Shown piece after piece: positions 1 through 6,968 of a stretch of 9,401 nt of DNA (position 1 is the first letter of the stretch; every line of letters starts with the position of its first letter). The notes below the pieces were generated by a model, which was not told where the DNA came from, did no database searches, and saw only the letters and a list, made by a program, of their open reading frames with translations. The stretch is from RAM1 sp943372585. GTDB lineage: Bacteria; Pseudomonadota; Gammaproteobacteria; Burkholderiales; Burkholderiaceae_C. Both the position numbers and the translations under genes were made by a program. The stretch lies in contig CALRZF020000130.1 of NCBI GenBank assembly GCA_943372585.1, forward strand, positions 1-9,401, in the 5' to 3' direction.

Positions 1-847
1 TGATCACAAGCAGCACGACACCCGTGGCCAGGCCGGCTTGAACCACCGCTGCGTTCAGGCGCCGCCACCCGAGGTCGCGGTAGATCACGGCCGATACCAG
101 GCCCGCATACAGGGTGGACAGCACCGCCACCTCGGTCGGCGTGGCCAGACCGAAACGCAGGAAGACGATGATCAGTACCGGCAGCACGATGGCCGGGCTC
201 GCGTACGCCATGTGACTGAGGAAGGCCGTGCGATCGAAGGGCGTGGTGTCGCGCGGAAAATTGCGACGCCGTCCCACCCACCAGCACGCGGCCATGAAGC
301 CGCCGCACATCAGCAGGCCGGGCAACACACCGGCGACGAACAGCGCGGCGATCGATGCATTGGACGACAGTGCGAACAGGATCATCGGGATCGAAGGCGG
401 GATCAGGATGTCAATGGTCGCCGCGGCGGCGAGCGTTGCGGCCGAGAACGCGGGCGGATAGCCCAGACGCTTGTGCCAGGGGATCAGGAGCGAGCCGATG
501 GCCGAGGCATCGGCAACGGCAGAGCCCGAGACGCCGCCGAACAGCGTCGAGGACAGCACCCCCACCTGTGCCGGACCGCCGTGAAACCGGCCAATCAGCG
601 CGGACAGCACGCCGACCAGGGCTTCGCCGAGCCTGCCGCCCATCATGAGGCTGCCGGTCAACATGAAGAAAGGGATGGCGATCAACGGAAAGCTCTGCAC
701 CTGCGCCACCATCTGCTGCACCACCAGATCCAGCGGCACCTTGTCAGAGCTGGCGGCGGCGGCCAGTGCAGCAACCAGCAGTGCATGGGCGATGGGCATC
801 GCGATCACCGCGCCGCCCAGGAAAACCAGAAGAATCAATGCGCTCAT
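1..847 (-). CDS. TRAP transporter large permease, DctM type (C-terminus cut by window edge)
   Basis: This is the large, ion-coupled permease subunit of a TRAP transporter, which moves a substrate delivered by the periplasmic binding protein across the inner membrane. The ATG is at 847 and 282 codons are visible; family members usually have about 425 residues, so roughly the last third lies past the left edge. The visible part is mostly hydrophobic helices. Family landmarks are SFPLIAIPFFMLTG (about 52-65), GGVSGSAVADASAIGSLLIP (104-123) and ILIPPSIPMILF (147-158). Asp146, just before ILIPPS, sits where family members often have Gly, a mild oddity. The gene starts 12 bases after the small-permease stop, behind a modest GCGAGA ribosome-binding site, so it is the last visible gene of the operon. 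The family call is secure. The substrate cannot be read from the sequence. Confidence 0.95.
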   Translation of the reverse strand, partial: MSALILLVFLGGAVIAMPIAHALLVAALAAAASSDKVPLDLVVQQMVAQVQSFPLIAIPFFMLTGSLMMGGRLGEALVGVLSALIGRFHGGPAQVGVLSSTLFGGVSGSAVADASAIGSLLIPWHKRLGYPPAFSAATLAAAATIDILIPPSIPMILFALSSNASIAALFVAGVLPGLLMCGGFMAACWWVGRRRNFPRDTTPFDRTAFLSHMAYASPAIVLPVLIIVFLRFGLATPTEVAVLSTLYAGLVSAVIYRDLGWRRLNAAVVQAGLATGVVLLVI

Positions 848-859
848 GTTCAATCTCGC

Positions 860-1387
860 TTACCAGTGCGCGTTGGGCACCTGCGGTTCGCCGCCGCTGT
901 GCAGTTCGGGCGCGATGGTCCAGGCTCTCCAGGCCGACTGCGCGGCCAGCAGCGCGAGCAGCGCCATGCCGGTCATCACACAGGCGTAGGTGATCGAGCC
1001 CGGCAGCCCGAGGATCGGCGACTTCTCGTCGTGCACGATCTCCAGCATCCGGAATGTTGCAACGGTCAGCGTGGCATACAGCCCCGCTACCACGAGCCAG
1101 CTGGTGGTGGCCACCACGCGGCGCACCTTGACGGGTAGCGCATCCATCAGGAAAGTGGTGGTGATGTGCGCGCCATGCAACGCAGCCAGCACCACCCCTG
1201 CCATCACGAGCCAGGGAAACAGCAGCTCGGGCACTTCATTGGCCCACTGCATGCTGGAGCCGGTGATGTAACGCAGCGCCGTGTTCACGCACAGAATCAG
1301 AAAAATCACCACGGTGGAAAGCCACAGCAGCGCATGGCAGAGCGCAGCCACGCCGCGCTCGATCAATCCCGGTTGGGCAGCTTGCAT
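860..1387 (-). CDS. TRAP transporter small permease, DctQ type
   Basis: This is the small membrane subunit that partners the large permease of the TRAP transporter in the inner membrane. The 175-residue protein has four likely membrane segments at about 16-36, 54-74, 89-111 and 130-152, matching the family's four-helix layout. The DctQ signature NTALRY (35-40), followed by W48 and NEVPELLFPWLVMAG (50-64), is clear. A GTG in the same frame four codons upstream (1399) is possible, but the ATG at 1387 is preferred because GGAGAC at 1392-1397 sits 4 bases before it and would lie inside the longer reading frame. The gene follows the binding-protein gene after 88 bases containing a hairpin, and precedes the large permease by 12 bases. 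The function by family is firm. The substrate is unknown. Confidence 0.94.
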   Translation of the reverse strand: MQAAQPGLIERGVAALCHALLWLSTVVIFLILCVNTALRYITGSSMQWANEVPELLFPWLVMAGVVLAALHGAHITTTFLMDALPVKVRRVVATTSWLVVAGLYATLTVATFRMLEIVHDEKSPILGLPGSITYACVMTGMALLALLAAQSAWRAWTIAPELHSGGEPQVPNAHW

Positions 1388-1391
1388 CAAT

Positions 1392-1397
1392 GTCTCC
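1392..1397 (-). promoter_or_regulatory. Ribosome-binding site deciding the small-permease start
   Basis: On the minus strand this reads GGAGAC and lies 4 bases before the ATG at 1387. It overlaps the codons that an upstream GTG start (1399) would use, so it favours the ATG. Confidence 0.75.
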
Positions 1398-1418
1398 ACG
1401 CAGAAAAACAGGGCTTTG

Positions 1419-1446
1419 CCAGTGGCAAATTTGGCTTTGCCACTGG
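1419..1446 (-). repeat. Intercistronic hairpin between the TRAP binding-protein and small-permease genes
   Basis: CCAGTGGCAAA (1419-1429) and TTTGCCACTGG (1436-1446) are perfect reverse complements around a 6-base loop. The stem starts 29 bases after the binding-protein stop. No T-run follows directly; a TTTTT occurs about 12 bases further on in the transcript. It is therefore more likely an mRNA-stabilising or attenuating stem than a full terminator. Such stems between a binding-protein gene and its permease genes often let the binding protein be made in excess. A direct repeat, GGCTTTGCCA at 1412-1421 and 1433-1442, overlaps it, so the element could also be part of a dispersed repeat family. 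Confidence 0.7.
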
Positions 1447-1475
1447 TCTTTCCATTTTGAAGGACGGTCCGGGGA

Positions 1476-2465
1476 TCAGAGGGCGCGCGCGGCGGCGACG
1501 ACCTTCTTGACGTAAGCGCCGATCGGCGAGGCCATCCACTTGTCGTCCACGCTGGAAGTGGCCTTGGCGAACGCAGCCTTGTCCGGCGTGGTCACTTGAA
1601 CGCCCTTGGACTTGAGGTCAGCCAGCAGCTTGTCGTCGGCCTCTTGCGACAGCTTTCGCTGCAGTGCCGTGGCTTCGGCGGCGGCCTCTTGCACGGTCTT
1701 CTTGTCCGCGTCGGAGAGCTTGTCCCAGGTGCGCTTGCTCATGAGGAAGGGCGTCATCTGGAACTGATGGTTTGTGAGAGCCAGGTGCTTTTGCACTTCG
1801 TAGAGCTTGCTGGCATGGATGTTGACCAGGGGGTTCTCCTGCCCGTCGACCACGCCCTGTTGCAGCGCCACGTAAAGCTCGGCGAACTTGATCTGCTGCG
1901 CTTCGGCGCCCAGGGCCTGCGTGATGTCGACCAGCGTCGCATCGGGCGGCACGCGCATCTTCAGGCCTTTCATGTCCTCGACCTTGCTGATCGGGCGCTT
2001 GCTGTTGGTCATCTGGCGGATGCCGTTGTCCCAGTAGCCGAGCACGACCAGGCCCTTCTCGGCTGACTTGTCGGCCAATTCCTTGCCCAGCGGGCCATCC
2101 AGCAGCTTGAAGGCCGCGGCGACGCCCGAGAACATGAAGGGCATGCCGAAGGCGGCGTACTCAGGCACCGCATTGGCCACGGCCCCTTGCGAATTGGCGC
2201 TCATGTCCAGCGCGCCGGTGCGCAGGGCGGTCACCATCGCCGCATCGTCGCCCAACTGGGCCGAGGGCGCTACCTGCACCTCGATGCGGCCGCTGGACTT
2301 CGCCTTGACGACTTCGGCGAATTTCACCGAAGCCTCATGCCGGGGGTTGCCGATGGCGGCGCCGTGGCCCAGCGTCAGCTTGACGGCCTGGGCATGCGCT
2401 GCCAAGGGCAGCAGGGCGGTCACTGCGACGGCGAGCAGCGTGCGGTTGAAGATCTTGCGTTGCAT
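1476..2465 (-). CDS. TRAP transporter periplasmic substrate-binding protein, DctP type
   Basis: This periplasmic protein captures an organic acid and delivers it to the TRAP permease. The 329 residues match the family length. A Sec signal peptide covers about 1-25: basic start (R3, K4, R8), hydrophobic core, and cleavage predicted after AHA at 23-25. Family marks are LGH near 32-34, APSAQLGDD (66-74), the RVP motif with Arg171, whose counterpart binds the substrate carboxylate in characterised members, and ALQQGVVDGQENP (200-212). The ATG at 2465 has GGAGAC 6 bases upstream. It lies 36 bases after the SDR gene in the same direction, so the two are probably co-transcribed. Arg171 suggests a carboxylate ligand. 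Aromatic acids are plausible from the neighbouring CoA ligases, since TRAP systems for lignin-derived aromatics are known (TarPQM of Rhodopseudomonas), but that is inference. Confidence 0.95.
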   Translation of the reverse strand: MQRKIFNRTLLAVAVTALLPLAAHAQAVKLTLGHGAAIGNPRHEASVKFAEVVKAKSSGRIEVQVAPSAQLGDDAAMVTALRTGALDMSANSQGAVANAVPEYAAFGMPFMFSGVAAAFKLLDGPLGKELADKSAEKGLVVLGYWDNGIRQMTNSKRPISKVEDMKGLKMRVPPDATLVDITQALGAEAQQIKFAELYVALQQGVVDGQENPLVNIHASKLYEVQKHLALTNHQFQMTPFLMSKRTWDKLSDADKKTVQEAAAEATALQRKLSQEADDKLLADLKSKGVQVTTPDKAAFAKATSSVDDKWMASPIGAYVKKVVAAARAL

Positions 2466-2471
2466 GGTTTT

Positions 2472-2477
2472 GTCTCC
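2472..2477 (-). promoter_or_regulatory. Ribosome-binding site of the TRAP binding-protein gene
   Basis: On the minus strand this reads GGAGAC and lies 6 bases before the ATG at 2465. It is one of four identical sites on minus-strand genes in this window. Confidence 0.7.
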
Positions 2478-2501
2478 TGGGGTGTGAAAGAAAGTGGCAG
2501 G

Positions 2502-3251
2502 TCAGTGAATCAGCATGCCGCCGTTCACGTCGAGCGTGATGCCGGTGCAGTATGCGGAAAGCTCGCTGGCAAGGAACACACAGGTGCCGGCGACATCGTC
2601 GGCGCGGCCAAGGCGATTCAGCGGGATCGTCTGGGCGATCTCAATCTTCTTTTCAGGTGTCAGCTTGCCCTGCGTGATGTCGGTCTCGATCAGGCCCGGT
2701 GTGATGCAGTTGACGCGGATACCTTCGGCGCCGAATTCGCGGGCCATGGCACGTGCCAGGCCGAGCACGCCGGCCTTGGCCGCAGAATAGTGCGGGCCGC
2801 CGAAGATGCCGCCGCCGCGCTGCGCCGACACCGACGAAATGCAGATGATCGAGCCCGACTTCTGCTGGCGCATGGTGGGCAATGCTGCCTGCGACATGTA
2901 CAGCGTGCCGCGCAGGCTGACGTCGAGGATGCGGTCGTAATCGGCGCCGGTGATGTCCAGCGTCTTGACCGGCTGGGTAATGCCGGCGTTGTTGACGAGC
3001 ACGTCGATGCGGCCGCAGTCAGCGAGCACCTGCGCCACGGCGGCCTCGCAGGAAGCCTTGTCAGTCACGTCCGCAACCAGGCCGATGTGGCCTGCGCCCA
3101 GCCGCGCTGCCGCCGCTGCGGGCTCGGCGCGGGCCAGGTCCAGGATCACGACGCGCGCTCCCTGGGCGGCCATCTGGCGCGCGGTGGCGAAACCCAGGCC
3201 ATTGATACCGGCGCCGCCAGTGATCACGGCAACCTTGTCTTTAAGCAACAT
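2502..3251 (-). CDS. Short-chain dehydrogenase/reductase (SDR), probably NAD-dependent
   Basis: This classical SDR (249 residues, normal length) is expected to interconvert a hydroxyl and a ketone in the cytoplasm. The Rossmann glycine motif is T11-G-G-A-G-I-N-G-L-G20, two residues longer than the usual TGxxxGxG. NNAG is at 87-90. The catalytic set is probably N111, S140, Y155 and K159 (YSAAK), with the protein ending in VNGGMLIH. Asp38 at the end of the second strand (VVILD) is typical of NAD(H) rather than NADP(H) use, which fits a catabolic dehydrogenase. A longer frame from a TTG at 3266 exists, but the ATG at 3251 with GGAGAC 5 bases upstream is clearly better. It is the first gene of the TRAP operon and diverges from the LysR gene. 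Automated annotation may call it FabG. A 3-hydroxyacyl-CoA or alcohol dehydrogenase role is my inference. Confidence 0.93.
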   Translation of the reverse strand: MLLKDKVAVITGGAGINGLGFATARQMAAQGARVVILDLARAEPAAAAARLGAGHIGLVADVTDKASCEAAVAQVLADCGRIDVLVNNAGITQPVKTLDITGADYDRILDVSLRGTLYMSQAALPTMRQQKSGSIICISSVSAQRGGGIFGGPHYSAAKAGVLGLARAMAREFGAEGIRVNCITPGLIETDITQGKLTPEKKIEIAQTIPLNRLGRADDVAGTCVFLASELSAYCTGITLDVNGGMLIH

Positions 3252-3256
3252 GCCTT

Positions 3257-3262
3257 GTCTCC
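3257..3262 (-). promoter_or_regulatory. Ribosome-binding site deciding the SDR start
   Basis: On the minus strand this reads GGAGAC and lies 5 bases before the ATG at 3251. It supports that start over the in-frame TTG at 3266. Confidence 0.75.
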
Positions 3263-3314
3263 ACAAAAGTAATGGTTCGATTCAGTGGCGGCATCTTCTG
3301 GCACCGCTTGGTTG

Positions 3315-3344
3315 ATGACAAGCGATTAAATTTCAGCCTAAGAT
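3315..3344 (+). promoter_or_regulatory. Candidate sigma-70 promoter of the LysR gene
   Basis: A -35-like ATGACA (3315-3320, 5 of 6 to consensus) is followed after 18 bases by a -10-like TAAGAT (3339-3344, 4 of 6). Transcription would begin near 3351 and give a leader of about 27 bases to the ATG at 3378, which has only a weak ribosome-binding site. This is a prediction by eye. No comparably good promoter was found on the opposite strand for the SDR operon, which would fit an operon needing activation. Confidence 0.4.
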
Positions 3345-3356
3345 GACGAATCGTCA
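3316..3356. promoter_or_regulatory. Pair of T-N11-A sites, candidate LysR operator in the divergent promoter region
   Basis: TGACGAATCGTCA (3344-3356) is a perfect dyad with 6-base arms around one base and fits the LysR-family T-N11-A rule exactly. TGACAAGCGATTA (3316-3328) is an imperfect second T-N11-A copy 28 bases upstream that shares the TGAC half-site. The region lies between the divergent SDR-TRAP operon and the LysR gene, the classical place for such sites. The perfect dyad overlaps the predicted -10/+1 of the LysR gene, which suggests autorepression, while also sitting about 93 bases before the SDR start. Binding is inferred from position and symmetry. Confidence 0.55.
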
Positions 3357-3377
3357 CAATACAACCGGGTTTGCCCC

Positions 3378-4277
3378 ATGTCCGTCCTGCCCCCCATTCC
3401 CAACCTGCAGGCCTTTGAGGCCGTCGCCCGCCGGCGCAGCTTTTCGCTGGCCGCGGCCGAGCTGCACGTCACGGCCTCGGCGATCAGCCACCAGGTCGCG
3501 CGCCTGGAAGCCCTGCTGGGCGCGCGGCTGCTGGAGCGCAGCGCGCACGGCGTGCGGCTGAGCCCTGCCGGCGAGCAGTACCTGTCACGCGTGGCGGGCG
3601 CCTTGACGGCCATCGGCGCAGCCACGGACGACATCAAGCACGGTGCCGCCGACAACCTGTATGTGCACGCCTCTCCCAGCCTCGCATCGCTTTGGCTGAT
3701 GCCGCGTCTGCCGGCTTTTGCGCAGACCTACCCGGCCATCTCGCTGAATCTTTCCGCCGCGCACGTTCACAGCGACTTTGCCCTGGGCCCGGCGGAGCTG
3801 GACATCCGGTATGGCGTGCCGCGCTGGCCCGACCTGGTGGTGGAGCCGCTGTTCGAGGAGCGCATCCTGCCGCTGGCCAGCCCCGCGTTCATACGCGCCC
3901 ATCGCCTGCGCCGCGTCGAGCAACTGATGGACGTGCCGCTGATCCAGAGCAATGTCAACGTCGTGCAGTGGATCGACTGGTGCCGGGAGTTTTCTGACAA
4001 GCGGCCGCCGGACCGATTCACTTTGCGCTTTGACCGTGCGCAGATGGCCATGGACGCCGCAGTCCTGGGGCTGGGCGTGGCCCTTGAAAGCGCCACGATT
4101 GCCGGGCGCCACCTGGCGGAAGGAACGTTGCGTCCGGTATTCGGCCTGGAGAAATCGATACGCGTGAAGGCACACTTTGCCGTCTACCCCGCCCGCCACG
4201 GCAAGCGCCCCCCGGTAGAGGCCTTTCTGGCCTGGATCCATGCCGAAGCAGCCAGGGACGGGCAGGCGCCTGCGTAG
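3378..4277 (+). CDS. LysR-type transcriptional regulator, GcvA-like subgroup
   Basis: This is a DNA-binding regulator of 299 residues, the normal length for the family. The N-terminal winged helix-turn-helix (about 8-67) is typical: NLQAFEAVARRRSFSLAAAE, then a recognition helix near AISHQVARLEALLG (35-48) and the wing RLSPAGEQYL (60-69). The rest is the effector-binding domain, with GVALESATIAGRHLAEG towards the end, characteristic of GcvA-like LysR proteins. It is transcribed away from the SDR-TRAP operon across a 126-base gap holding a perfect T-N11-A dyad, so it most likely controls that operon and itself, with the imported acid or a metabolite as coinducer. The ATG at 3378 follows a weak ribosome-binding site. 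The gene ends in two adjacent in-frame stops (TAG TGA). The effector cannot be predicted. Confidence 0.95.
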   Translation: MSVLPPIPNLQAFEAVARRRSFSLAAAELHVTASAISHQVARLEALLGARLLERSAHGVRLSPAGEQYLSRVAGALTAIGAATDDIKHGAADNLYVHASPSLASLWLMPRLPAFAQTYPAISLNLSAAHVHSDFALGPAELDIRYGVPRWPDLVVEPLFEERILPLASPAFIRAHRLRRVEQLMDVPLIQSNVNVVQWIDWCREFSDKRPPDRFTLRFDRAQMAMDAAVLGLGVALESATIAGRHLAEGTLRPVFGLEKSIRVKAHFAVYPARHGKRPPVEAFLAWIHAEAARDGQAPA

Positions 4278-4316
4278 TGATGGTGTGCTGCAGTCGTGCC
4301 CTGCATGAAGCGGGAT

Positions 4317-6104
4317 TCAACCGGGGCGAAAGCTCACGGGCACAGCAATCGCCGCCAGCCGCTCGCGCAGCTCGCGCTCGCGCGACAGGTCCGGCAACGT
4401 CACCGCGGCAGACAGCGTGCCGCCCTGCTCCGCTGCCTGCACCGTCACGCCCGGCACATCGGCCAGCATGTCAGCCAGCTTGGCCTCTATGGCGCGCAGG
4501 CGCAACGCGGGTTTGTAAATCTTGCCAATCGCCGTCACCGGCATCACGTCGATGATGGTCAGCCGCTTCGGTGTGGCCGGGCGTTCATACACCTGCGGCG
4601 CCACGGCGGCCAGCAGCGTGGCGGCGTCGATCTGCGCGCCGGGCTTGAGCGTCACAAACGCCACGGGCAATTCACCCGCATAGGCATCGGGCTCGCCGAC
4701 CACGGCGCACAAGGCCACGGCGGGGTGGGCCAGAAACGCCTCTTCCACCAGACCCGGGTCGATGTTGTGCGATCCGCGGATGATCACGTCCTTGGCGCGG
4801 CCGGTGATGTGCAGGTAACCCTGCGCGTCGATGTGGCCCAGGTCGCCGGAGATGAGCCAGCCGCCTTCAAACATGCCGGCGTTGCGCGCGGCGTCGGTGT
4901 AGCCGGGGCTCACGTGCGGGCCGCGCAGCACCACCACGCCGGTTTCGCCTGCGGCGCTGGGCTGGTCCAGCTGAACCTCGCCGTCTTTCCAGGCCACGGC
5001 ACGAACCTCGGTGTAGGGCAGGCGCAGGCCGGTGGAGCCCGGCACGCGCGGCGCGGCGAATGGCTCAATGCTGACCAGCCCGCCGCATTCGGTCATGCCC
5101 AGAATGTTGCGCACAGGGATGTGCAGGCGCTGTTCAAACTGCGCGGCCAGCTCGGTGGGCAACGGCGAGCCGCCGGTGTAGGCAACCTTCACGGTGGAGA
5201 TGTCCGCATCCACCGGCTGGTTGACCAGCGTGGCCAGGATGGTGGGCACGCAGGCCAGTGCGGTCACGCGCTCGCGTTCGCAGAACTTCCAGTAGTTTTT
5301 GACGAAGGCTGCGTTGCGCATGCCGCTCAACGTGGGCAGCACCTGTGTGGCGCCCACGGCCAGCAGCGCCAGGCCGTACACAAACGCGCCGGCCACATGG
5401 AACAGCGGAAAGCCGTTGACCTCGACCGTGTGTTCGTCAAAGCCGTAGTAATGGTGGGCAAACCAGCTGGTGTGGGCCTCGTTGCCGTGCGTGTGCTGCG
5501 CCAGCTTGGGCGCGCCGGTGGTGCCGCCGGTGTGAAAGAACGCGGCAACGCGGTCAGGCGTTAGCGCGGGGTCGAACGTCAATGTGTCGGGCTGCGCGTC
5601 GAGCTGTTCAAAGCTGCCCTGCGCGATCTGCAGCACGGGGATGTCGTACAGCGCGCGCACCTTTTGCACGGTGCTCCAAACATCCAGCTCGTCGTTGGGG
5701 CCCAGCGCCACCAGCAGCTTCGCGCCCGCCGCCTTCAGCAGCGCGGCAATGTGGTCGGGCTGCAGCAGGTAATTGATGGGGCAGGCCCGCCCCGCCACCT
5801 GCGCGCCCCACAGCGCGTAATGCGTTTCGGGAATGTTGGGCGCCAGGATGGCCACGGCATCATCGGGCCCCACCCCGAGCGAGCGAAACAGGTTGGCTGC
5901 TCGGTGGATGTTGGCCAGCAGCTGCGCATAGCTCACGCGCACGGGCGGCGCGGCGATGTCTCCGCTGGGCAGGTAGTTGAATGCGGTGCGGCCTGCGTGC
6001 CGGGCTGCCGCAGCGGCAATCAGGCCGTAGGTCGTGCGCGCGGGAATAGCCCGCTCATACGGCTGCTGCTCCAGCCGCTGCACGTCGGCCAGCGACGAGA
6101 TCAC
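4317..6104 (-). CDS. AMP-forming acyl-CoA synthetase (AMP-binding family)
   Basis: This adenylate-forming ligase would activate a carboxylic acid to its CoA thioester in two steps through an acyl-AMP. Over 595 residues the core motifs are intact: ATP-binding TGGTTGAPK (192-200), GMTECGG (336-342), the Asp421 region GDLGHIDAQGYL (420-431), hinge GRAKDVIIRGSHNID (435-449), and the C-terminal lysine motif PVTAIGKIYKPALR with K528 as the likely adenylation lysine. About 60 residues follow this motif (536-595), longer than the short tail of many family members and with no clear motif. The start is a GTG at 6104 that overlaps the amidohydrolase stop as GTGA, implying translational coupling; no alternative ATG exists nearby. 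The two genes probably act in one pathway. The substrate (fatty, aryl or aryl-alkyl acid) is not determinable here. Confidence 0.93.
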   Translation of the reverse strand: MISSLADVQRLEQQPYERAIPARTTYGLIAAAAARHAGRTAFNYLPSGDIAAPPVRVSYAQLLANIHRAANLFRSLGVGPDDAVAILAPNIPETHYALWGAQVAGRACPINYLLQPDHIAALLKAAGAKLLVALGPNDELDVWSTVQKVRALYDIPVLQIAQGSFEQLDAQPDTLTFDPALTPDRVAAFFHTGGTTGAPKLAQHTHGNEAHTSWFAHHYYGFDEHTVEVNGFPLFHVAGAFVYGLALLAVGATQVLPTLSGMRNAAFVKNYWKFCERERVTALACVPTILATLVNQPVDADISTVKVAYTGGSPLPTELAAQFEQRLHIPVRNILGMTECGGLVSIEPFAAPRVPGSTGLRLPYTEVRAVAWKDGEVQLDQPSAAGETGVVVLRGPHVSPGYTDAARNAGMFEGGWLISGDLGHIDAQGYLHITGRAKDVIIRGSHNIDPGLVEEAFLAHPAVALCAVVGEPDAYAGELPVAFVTLKPGAQIDAATLLAAVAPQVYERPATPKRLTIIDVMPVTAIGKIYKPALRLRAIEAKLADMLADVPGVTVQAAEQGGTLSAAVTLPDLSRERELRERLAAIAVPVSFRPG

Positions 6105-6964
6105 GCCAGCCCCAGCAACCTGACGGCGTTGTCTTTCAGAATGCCGGGCATCACCTCGGGCTTGAAGCCGGCTTCTTCAAAGTCTTTCATCCAGCGCTCG
6201 GGCGTGATCAGCGGGTAGTCGCTGCCAAACAGCACGCGGTCTTTCAGCAGCGTGTTGGCGTACTGCACCAGTTGCTTGGGAAAGTACTTGGGGCTCCAGC
6301 CGCTCAGGTCGATCCACACGTTGGGCTTGTGCGTGGCCACGCTCAGCGCTTCGTCCTGCCACGGAAAGCTCGGGTGCGCCATGACGATCTGCATGTCGGG
6401 GAAGTCGATGGCCACATCGTCCAGGTGCATGGGGTTGCTGTATTCCAGCCGCAGGCCGCCGCCGCAGCGCATGCCGCTGCCAATACCGCTGTGCCCGGTG
6501 TGAAAGATCGCCGGCATCTTGTGCGCGTTGATCACTTCATAGATGGGCCAGGCCATCTTGTCGTAGGGGTGGTAGCCCTGCACCGTGGGGTGGAACTTGA
6601 AGCCCTTGACGTTGTGTTCCTTGATCAGGCGCTCGGCTTCGCGTGCGCCCATCTTGCCCTTGTGCGGGTCGATGCTGGCAAAGCACATCATCATGTCGCT
6701 GTTCTTCTGCGCGGCCTCGGCAATCTCTTCGTTGGGGATGCGACGGCGGCCAAGCTTGGACTCGCTGTCCACGGTGAACATCACCAGGCCGATTTTGCGT
6801 TCGCGATAGTACGCAATTGTTTCCTGGATGGTGGGACGGCGGCTGTTGCGGAAATACTTGTCCGCGGCGCGGTCGTATTCCTCACCATAGTTGTCAAACG
6901 GGTTCCAGCAGCTCACCTCGGCATGGGTGTGCACGTCGATGGCGATGAGGTTCTTGTAGTCCAT
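6101..6964 (-). CDS. Amidohydrolase-superfamily metalloenzyme (ACMSD/Amidohydro_2 type)
   Basis: This is a TIM-barrel metal-dependent enzyme of 287 residues. Metal and catalytic landmarks are present in order: H12-x-H14 in IDVHTH, FKFHP at 122-126, H155 in IFHTGH, H197 in MAHPSFPW, and D249 in LFGSDYP. This pattern fits the Amidohydro_2 branch, whose characterised members include ACMSD, gamma-resorcylate and 5-carboxyvanillate decarboxylases and various hydrolases of ring-cleavage products. Decarboxylation or C-C/C-O hydrolysis of an aromatic-derived acid is therefore plausible but not proven. A GTG at 6991 could extend the frame, but the ATG at 6964 with GGAGAC 4 bases upstream is preferred. 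It diverges from the crotonase gene across a 115-base control region and overlaps the ligase gene downstream by 4 bases. Confidence 0.92.
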   Translation of the reverse strand: MDYKNLIAIDVHTHAEVSCWNPFDNYGEEYDRAADKYFRNSRRPTIQETIAYYRERKIGLVMFTVDSESKLGRRRIPNEEIAEAAQKNSDMMMCFASIDPHKGKMGAREAERLIKEHNVKGFKFHPTVQGYHPYDKMAWPIYEVINAHKMPAIFHTGHSGIGSGMRCGGGLRLEYSNPMHLDDVAIDFPDMQIVMAHPSFPWQDEALSVATHKPNVWIDLSGWSPKYFPKQLVQYANTLLKDRVLFGSDYPLITPERWMKDFEEAGFKPEVMPGILKDNAVRLLGLA

Positions 6965-6968
6965 GTTT

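Noticed and set aside
38..1138. Open frame of 366 codons on the plus strand at the left end
   Set aside because: It runs across both TRAP permease genes in antisense and has low-complexity Arg/Gln/His-rich composition.
2187..3272. Open frame of 361 codons on the plus strand
   Set aside because: It is antisense to the SDR gene and the start of the binding-protein gene; shadow composition with no motif.
3252..3377. Minus-strand promoter for the SDR-TRAP operon (TTGTCA at 3316-3321 with GAAGAT 17 bases on)
   Set aside because: The -10 box matches only 3 of 6 positions and alternatives score similarly, so no specific call is justified.
4278..4316. Possible terminator between the convergent LysR and acyl-CoA ligase genes
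   Set aside because: Only a 5-base stem, TGCAG/CTGCA (4289-4293 and 4301-4305), is seen, with no T-run; not supported as an intrinsic terminator.
4296..5564. Open frame of 422 codons on the plus strand
   Set aside because: It is antisense to the acyl-CoA ligase, whose motifs are intact; composition is shadow-like and no domain is visible.
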